DNA of 24,778 nucleotides from NCBI RefSeq assembly GCF_001949145.1, contig NW_019091444.1, positions 193,345 to 218,122 on the forward strand. The letters are read 5' to 3'. Source of the stretch: Acanthaster planci. Taxonomy: Eukaryota > Echinodermata > Asteroidea > Valvatida > Acanthasteridae. The notes beneath the pieces are model-generated. The model was not told the origin of the DNA. It ran no database searches and saw only the letters and a program-made list of their open reading frames with translations. Below, piece by piece: positions 20,258 through 24,778 of the stretch. The translations under genes and the position numbers were made by a program. How positions within the stretch are numbered: position 1 is the stretch's first letter; each line of letters starts with the position of its first letter.

Positions 20258-20841
20258 GGTCTGCACTGTTTGCTATTCCGGTCGCCGTGTACTTTAATAC
20301 TGTGGAAGCATTTTTTGAAAACGAGACTTACTATTACTGTAAGGAGATGTGGCCCTACGAAATTTTCTTTCCTGGCTACGCCGTATACAGCTTCGTCATG
20401 ACGTACCTGATCCCGCTGTCCATCATAGCTGTGTGCTATGTCATTGTCCTGAGCCGGCTTTGGAAGGCCGTCTCGCCGACAGAGGAGTCGCACGCGCCGG
20501 TCCACCTGCGAATGCTGATGCAGAAACGCCGGGTCACACGCATGATCCTGGCTGTGGTGCTGGCCTTCGCCGCCTGCTGGGTTGGTGTCCACATCGTGAA
20601 GCTCTGGCGGAGCTTCGACCCGAACTTCCCTGAGACCAACATGGCCGCCTTCGTGTTCCAGATCTTCTCGCACATCTTGTCCTACCTGAACTCGTGCGTC
20701 AACCCATTTGTATATGCCTTCATGGGCGGCAACTTCCGAAAGCAGATGGCCCGGGCGTTTCCTTTCTTAATGACGAAGAGGAACTCTGCCAACGACGGCC
20801 CGTCGGGTAGTTTGATCAAGTCCAAATCCACGCAAGTCTAA
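20258..20841 (+). CDS. Kisspeptin-receptor-like class A GPCR, coding exon 3 (end of residue 159 to 352, stop at 20839)
   Basis: This exon encodes the end of TM4, extracellular loop 2, TM5, loop 3, TM6, TM7, helix 8 and the C-tail. Seen directly: sequon N180-E-T beside C186 (the loop-2 cysteine that pairs with C105); TM5 with P211 and Y219 (P5.50, Y5.58); the basic KRRVTR before TM6; F262-x-x-C265-W266; TM7 with N303-S-x-x-N307-P-F-V-Y311; and amphipathic NFRKQ at helix 8. FAACW and the TM7 string resemble KISS1R and galanin/allatostatin-A receptors. G268 replaces the usual TM6 proline (P6.50). There is no cysteine after C305, so no helix 8 palmitoylation site. The short tail ends S-T-Q-V, a class I PDZ-ligand form. 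High GC3 contrasts with the introns. Total length 352 aa is normal for the family. Confidence 0.96.
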
Positions 20842-21046
20842 ATCCGTCTGAGATATTGGCAGTCAGCGCTAAAAATACGAGAAAACTGTACAGTCACAGT
20901 ACAAGCGGTCCGTGATGGCAACGTCTTCTCCGAATTGCCCTCGAAAAACCTCAAGTTTTTTTTTCGGTCAAACCATTTATTCCCCCCGGTTGTCAAAGTG
21001 AAATGGTTTTATGTTGACGTGCCGCAGCCAGGCGTTGGTCCAGTCT

Positions 21047-21228
21047 GGGAATAAGGACGATTCACAATAGTGCGCCTCCAAGAGTTTGCAACGCGTTGGC
21101 CCATCACAATGCGCGAAATCTTTCGACCCCTACCGTACGCGCTTTGGGTTAACAAATTTCGCGCATTGTGATTGGCCAACGCGTTGCAAACTCTTGGAGG
21201 CGCGCTATTGTGGTTCGCTCGGATTGCT
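21047..21228. mobile_element. Hairpin MITE-like element, copy C (best preserved, in likely 3'UTR)
   Basis: Inverted arms 21063-21119 and 21156-21212 match at 55 of 57 positions around a 36-nt loop. Each arm carries TTTGCAACGCGTTGGCC and ATCACAATGCGCGAAAT, as in the copies at 11.25 and 14.3 kb. Weaker terminal similarity (GGAATAAGG / GGATTGC) extends the element to about 21047-21228. The arms are much more alike than those of copy B, so this copy is younger or has been kept alike. It sits about 220 nt after the receptor stop codon, so its transcript could fold into a long double strand. Confidence 0.85.
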
Positions 21229-21368
21229 GAGTGTATCACGCTAGCTTCTGGCATCTTCTTGGGTACGATGGTGCAACCAAACCCTCTCCGGTGTCAAATG
21301 CATTGCTGTCAAGGTTTTCCATGCGTTATTGTACATGTACACAAGAAATCAAATGGTAGAGTAGTTGA

Positions 21369-21374
21369 AATAAA
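21369..21374 (+). other. Candidate polyadenylation signal AATAAA
   Basis: This is the first canonical AATAAA after the receptor stop codon, about 530 nt downstream. No independent evidence of cleavage is visible. Single hexamers also occur by chance. Confidence 0.35.
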
Positions 21375-21390
21375 ACACATGGCAAGCATG

Positions 21391-22012
21391 CTAGAATATA
21401 CTTTGTACCGAACCATAATGCATAGTTTAAATCGAAACTCACATTTTGGCAGAACTCAGAAACATGTCGGCTAAGACGAGGGTAATCGATAAAAGGCACC
21501 TGATCAAAATGAAAACGCATTGAGTTAGAATGGAGCTTGGCGTAAAATTCATGTATCATAGACGGCTGTGAATAATATTCATGTGCTATGTCGTCAACGA
21601 AGCAATGGTTCAATGGCAATTTTATTATTTTCATCACAGCACCCCATGTGTTAATGTGAATGCTCGACATTGATGGACTCTTTTGGCCTGAGGATATTGG
21701 CGCATTCAAGAAGAAATTTCTGAGGCGGCAGCTCGCGGTGCACACCTTTTTTTTTAGCCATCTTGCGGGGCAGTTCTTTTGTTCCATAGGGAAACCTCCT
21801 TTGTGCATGCCTTGTGGAACAAAAGCACTAGCCTGCAAGATGGCAGCCATGCAAACCCTCTATGGCTTGTGCATAGATTGTATACATTTCAAAATCTGAA
21901 GGGGTACCAAGACGTGTGCCCCTTCACAAGTAGTTACGACATTGCGTGGGTATCTATCGCCGGTTTCATAAAGTTCATGCGATAGTCTTGTTTAGAGTTT
22001 TTTTCTTCCCCC

Positions 22013-22050
<38 letters not shown>

Positions 22051-24778
22051 GTTTAGGGGTCAGAGGGCGTGGGATGGGGGGGGCAGGAGAGACTGAATTC
22101 GTTCAGATTCTGCCCGATCCCCGACCCCTCCAAAAGACTGTTTCGGTCGTACGTGTGCGTGCTTTTGTTATTTGCTGTTACGTTACATTTCTTGTAATTT
22201 ATTCCGAGAAACCTCATTAATTTGAATGTCTGGAGTCGTGTGTAAACAGTATGAAGATTGGAGTGGTTTACACATAAAGTTATTCATGTATATACGTGGA
22301 CAAAAATGCAACGAGTATTTACGTTTTGTATAGTGCAGGATATATACGACTCACATGACCTACTTTGTAGTATACAGTATGCATAGATAATATCACTATG
22401 GCGGATTTTGTGAGTTGATGTGTACTAGAAATTAGGGTGATTACGACATTCTATTATTAACGGATATTGTGTTAACCTGGTTCGAAATTATTTTATTTAT
22501 GAACTCTCTAGTATAATGTGATCTCCGTGGACCTCCAGAGACTCTTTGGCGGCAACGGTTATCTCGAGGGCGTAAAATGCGACCATGGATCCATTTTCGA
22601 TATTTGAGTTATAGGTCGTCGATTCCCACGAGGTGCCTAATCACTACGTTTGGGTTGCTCCGTTCCGGTGTTCAATTTTGACGGACTCGGTGTCCACGCT
22701 TCGCTTGTCTCAGTGAGTGGGAAGACTCCAGTTCTCCTGGAGTTCTGATTCCATGCCGCCATCCACTGAGTCCGAATTTCGTAGGACTCCAATTTCTTGA
22801 AGAGGTTCGAACATTTTGGGTTTCTGATTTTCTGCTCACTCTACTTGATTCTATTCTATCTAGCGCGGTATGATTGAACGGAAAATGGACGCATTGACTG
22901 CAATACAACTCTTTACGCGTATCTGGAGCAGGAAGTCAGGTGGGACAGGATTTCGGGGAATTCAGGGGGGCATGCACGGTTCTTGGTACAGCAATAGGCC
23001 CCGAGCTGGACAAGAGAGGGCGCGATTTCCTTACAACGGTGGCTCCTTTGGCAGGAACTTCATTTCGCTGGTTAACGAACGACACGAGATGCATGCTTTG
23101 CGTGCGCGTCGCTCTCAACAGGCTAAACACTCCCGACCAGCATATTGACAAGAATATAACATATAATCAGTGTTCTGAAACATGTAATTGTCGAGCTTTC
23201 GTGACTGAGTACCTTCATCAGGGCAAGCAGATTCAGTTTAGCACGGCTCTTTTCAGCCGATGAGGGGTGCTTCTGCTCAAGGCGGATGGATGGACGCTCG
23301 CTGTCGAGGAAATGTTAAATGTGGGCGATGTTTGAGTGAATTTAGTGCGTTTGAGGAAAAGCAAGAGGACTGTGCTGCGTGCGGGTAAGGGTGGATATGT
23401 AACAGAGAGGGGAGATGAATGATGGTGAATTTTTGTATGGTGTCAACAAAAAGTGTGACAGGGAGGTGAGTGGCAAAGGGATGATGGAAGGGGTAAGTTA
23501 CAGTTGTTATCGAATTGTCCCGATATTTCCAAGCATTCGACATTAAAAATGTTAAAAATGTTTCCCGTTTTTTCATTTATTGAATTTGTATTACATATTC
23601 AAATTGTGGAATTCACAAACGTCTGAACGAGCCTGTTCGATATTTCAACAAGGCAGGGTCATTCGAGGACAAAGAATACATTCGAATGTATGTAGCCGTG
23701 CAGCTGGGACGGACGTCGTGCAATCGCATTGGCTGTTCCCCTATGACCTCGAACGCGCTGCATTCATGGCAGCGCTGTCGAGATACCTAACTGGCTTGTT
23801 CTCCTGATTTATGTAAACAGCGGTTACAGTTTGCTAGAGCTTGCCAGAATTGGCGACCCAAAACAAAAAGCTCTCTTCGTGTAACTTCCCTTAATTCTCA
23901 CGAGGTATATCCATGGTAAGGATAAAAGAGAAATGGGAACGAGACGAATCACAGGCGGATGATAACGAGAGCGAATACAGGTGACCTCAAGGCCGCATTC
24001 AGAACCGCTGTTTCTAGAGGGGCAATTCTGTTCCGGGTCCCCAAAATTTGGGAATTTCTTTATGCATCCTTCTGTAGGCTTTCAGATAGATCAGGAGAAA
24101 TGAAGGTGGGGCCTTTATAGGCTTTGGGAAGGCCGGAATATTACAACCTCCCCAGATTGCGTCTCCCTCATTAGGCTGTGTTAAAACAAAACGCCTCCTC
24201 CCCCTGGTAACGCCCCATGGTGGTGAGCATTGACACCCCAACGGCAACCTGCATCGCTCCCTCTCATTTTCAGTTTTGCATCTCTAAGATCTTAATAGTC
24301 TGGTGCATGACCGTGTTTTCATTTATCGTTCGCTTTAGCATACTGTGTCTGTATTAAAACAGATGATGAAGATGAAAAGTTGAACGTTTCATCAAAACAA
24401 TATACAAGTTTCACAATTTTTACAATTACTATCAAAACGAGCGGGGAGATTTAAAAGTGGAAGTTGACGTAATAATTCACAGCAAACTGGCAAATACGTA
24501 ATGCACGTTGATATTTGAAACACCAAATACACTGGATAAATTGTTTCCACCCTGTTGGTACTGGATGCAGGAGGAAAATTTCCTTTCCATGAGTTTACCA
24601 TTGAAAGCTGTGCTTGATATAAAGTTACCGCTTGGGACAAGGTTAATTAATGAGGCTCCGGTTTTTCCTACCCTGGATGAGCCAATGGGTGATCTGTATT
24701 GGTATGCTTGTATGATGGGTGTCTGAACAGATGCTTAACTGAGGGAAACGAGGGAAAAGAGACGATTAGTTTGCATGA
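21391..24778. other. Downstream region: no recognisable gene
   Basis: Open frames up to 174 codons (21326-21850, minus strand) show no recognisable domain, and several mirror frames on the other strand. A small perfect hairpin ACTCCAG-TTCTC-CTGGAGT lies at 22725-22743. AGAGGGCG octamers occur at 22062-22069 and 23015-23022. I see no exon with convincing coding composition. Confidence 0.5.
22017..22047 (+). repeat. (TC)n microsatellite
   Basis: About 15 uninterrupted TC units follow a C/T-rich run. This simple repeat is likely length-polymorphic. Confidence 0.95.

Larger units (their letters stand above)
20842..21390 (+). other. Probable 3'UTR of the receptor gene
   Basis: Non-coding sequence follows the TAA stop at 20839-20841. 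The first AATAAA is at 21369-21374, so a 3'UTR of roughly 550 nt is plausible. It would contain the whole hairpin transposon copy at 21047-21228. The real cleavage site is not determinable from sequence alone. Confidence 0.45.

Noticed and set aside
20349-20633. 94-codon plus-strand open frame overlapping exon 3 in another frame
   Set aside because: It is a shadow of the receptor exon. The receptor frame has every expected TM5-TM7 motif.
20215-20673. 152-codon minus-strand open frame opposite exon 3
   Set aside because: It mirrors the high-GC3 coding exon of the receptor on the other strand. It has no domain of its own.
11268-21254. Recurring peptide PRVCNALA / RVANSWWR in frames at 11268-11669 (+), 14146-14448 (-) and 21009-21254 (-)
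   Set aside because: The shared peptide is just the translation of the hairpin MITE arms. The frames end at random outside the element, and the element has no coding role.
21326-21850. 174-codon minus-strand open frame downstream of the receptor
   Set aside because: It is the longest unexplained frame, but I recognise no domain and it overlaps plus-strand frames. Without homology or transcript support I do not call it.
1-24778. CRISPR arrays, phage or bacterial operons, viral genes
   Set aside because: Spliced receptor gene, long introns and SINE/MITE relics show a eukaryotic genome. No regularly spaced repeats or viral proteins were seen.

Overview
The window is eukaryotic genomic DNA. It contains one confidently supported protein-coding gene on the + strand: a three-coding-exon, 352-residue class A (rhodopsin-like) neuropeptide G-protein-coupled receptor. 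The joined protein has all seven membrane segments. It also has the TM3 signature [11 protein letters not shown]-x-DR and the TM6 string FAACW, which are typical of kisspeptin receptors (KISS1R/GPR54) within the galanin / allatostatin-A / kisspeptin receptor group. The closest match I can judge by eye is therefore a GPR54-like receptor. An intron-containing GPR54-like gene in a CpG-rich genome with many short hairpin transposons and tRNA-derived SINE relics suggests an invertebrate deuterostome (cephalochordate, echinoderm or hemichordate). The species cannot be settled from the sequence.

Layout. Positions 1-307 are non-coding and end in a good splice acceptor, so a 5'UTR exon probably lies upstream of the window. 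Coding exon 1 (348-686, preceded by about 40 nt of 5'UTR) encodes the glycosylated N-terminus, TM1, TM2 and the start of TM3. Intron 1 is about 19 kb (687-19644) and holds only repeats and short structured motifs. Exon 2 (19645-19780) encodes the rest of TM3 with DRY, the second intracellular loop and most of TM4. Intron 2 is 477 nt and contains a perfect 37-bp palindrome. Exon 3 (20258-20841) encodes the end of TM4 through the C-terminus. Both introns have GTAAGT donors and AG acceptors. The joins keep one open frame (phase 0, then phase 1).

The 3' side (20842-24778) starts with a probable 3'UTR that includes a long hairpin transposon copy and an AATAAA at 21369. About 3.4 kb of apparently gene-free sequence follows.

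Non-coding content of intron 1 and flanks: three copies of one hairpin (MITE-like) family near 11.25, 14.3 and 21.1 kb; tRNA-derived SINE-like heads near 3.3 and 3.7 kb (minus strand) and 7.5 kb (plus strand); a 180-bp CCAAAC-type satellite just 95 bp upstream of exon 2; GTGTT/AACAC-rich MITE-like patches near 7.2 and 18.6-18.85 kb; (AAAAC)n and (TC)n microsatellites; an A/T-rich island; and several small hairpins or possible regulatory clusters. No CRISPR array, rRNA, intact tRNA gene, viral gene or second protein-coding gene was recognised.

The most interesting points are: a receptor that keeps every class A hallmark except the TM6 proline (P6.50 is Gly); a C-terminal STQV class I PDZ-ligand-like ending; the perfect palindrome in intron 2; and the young hairpin element inside the likely 3'UTR.
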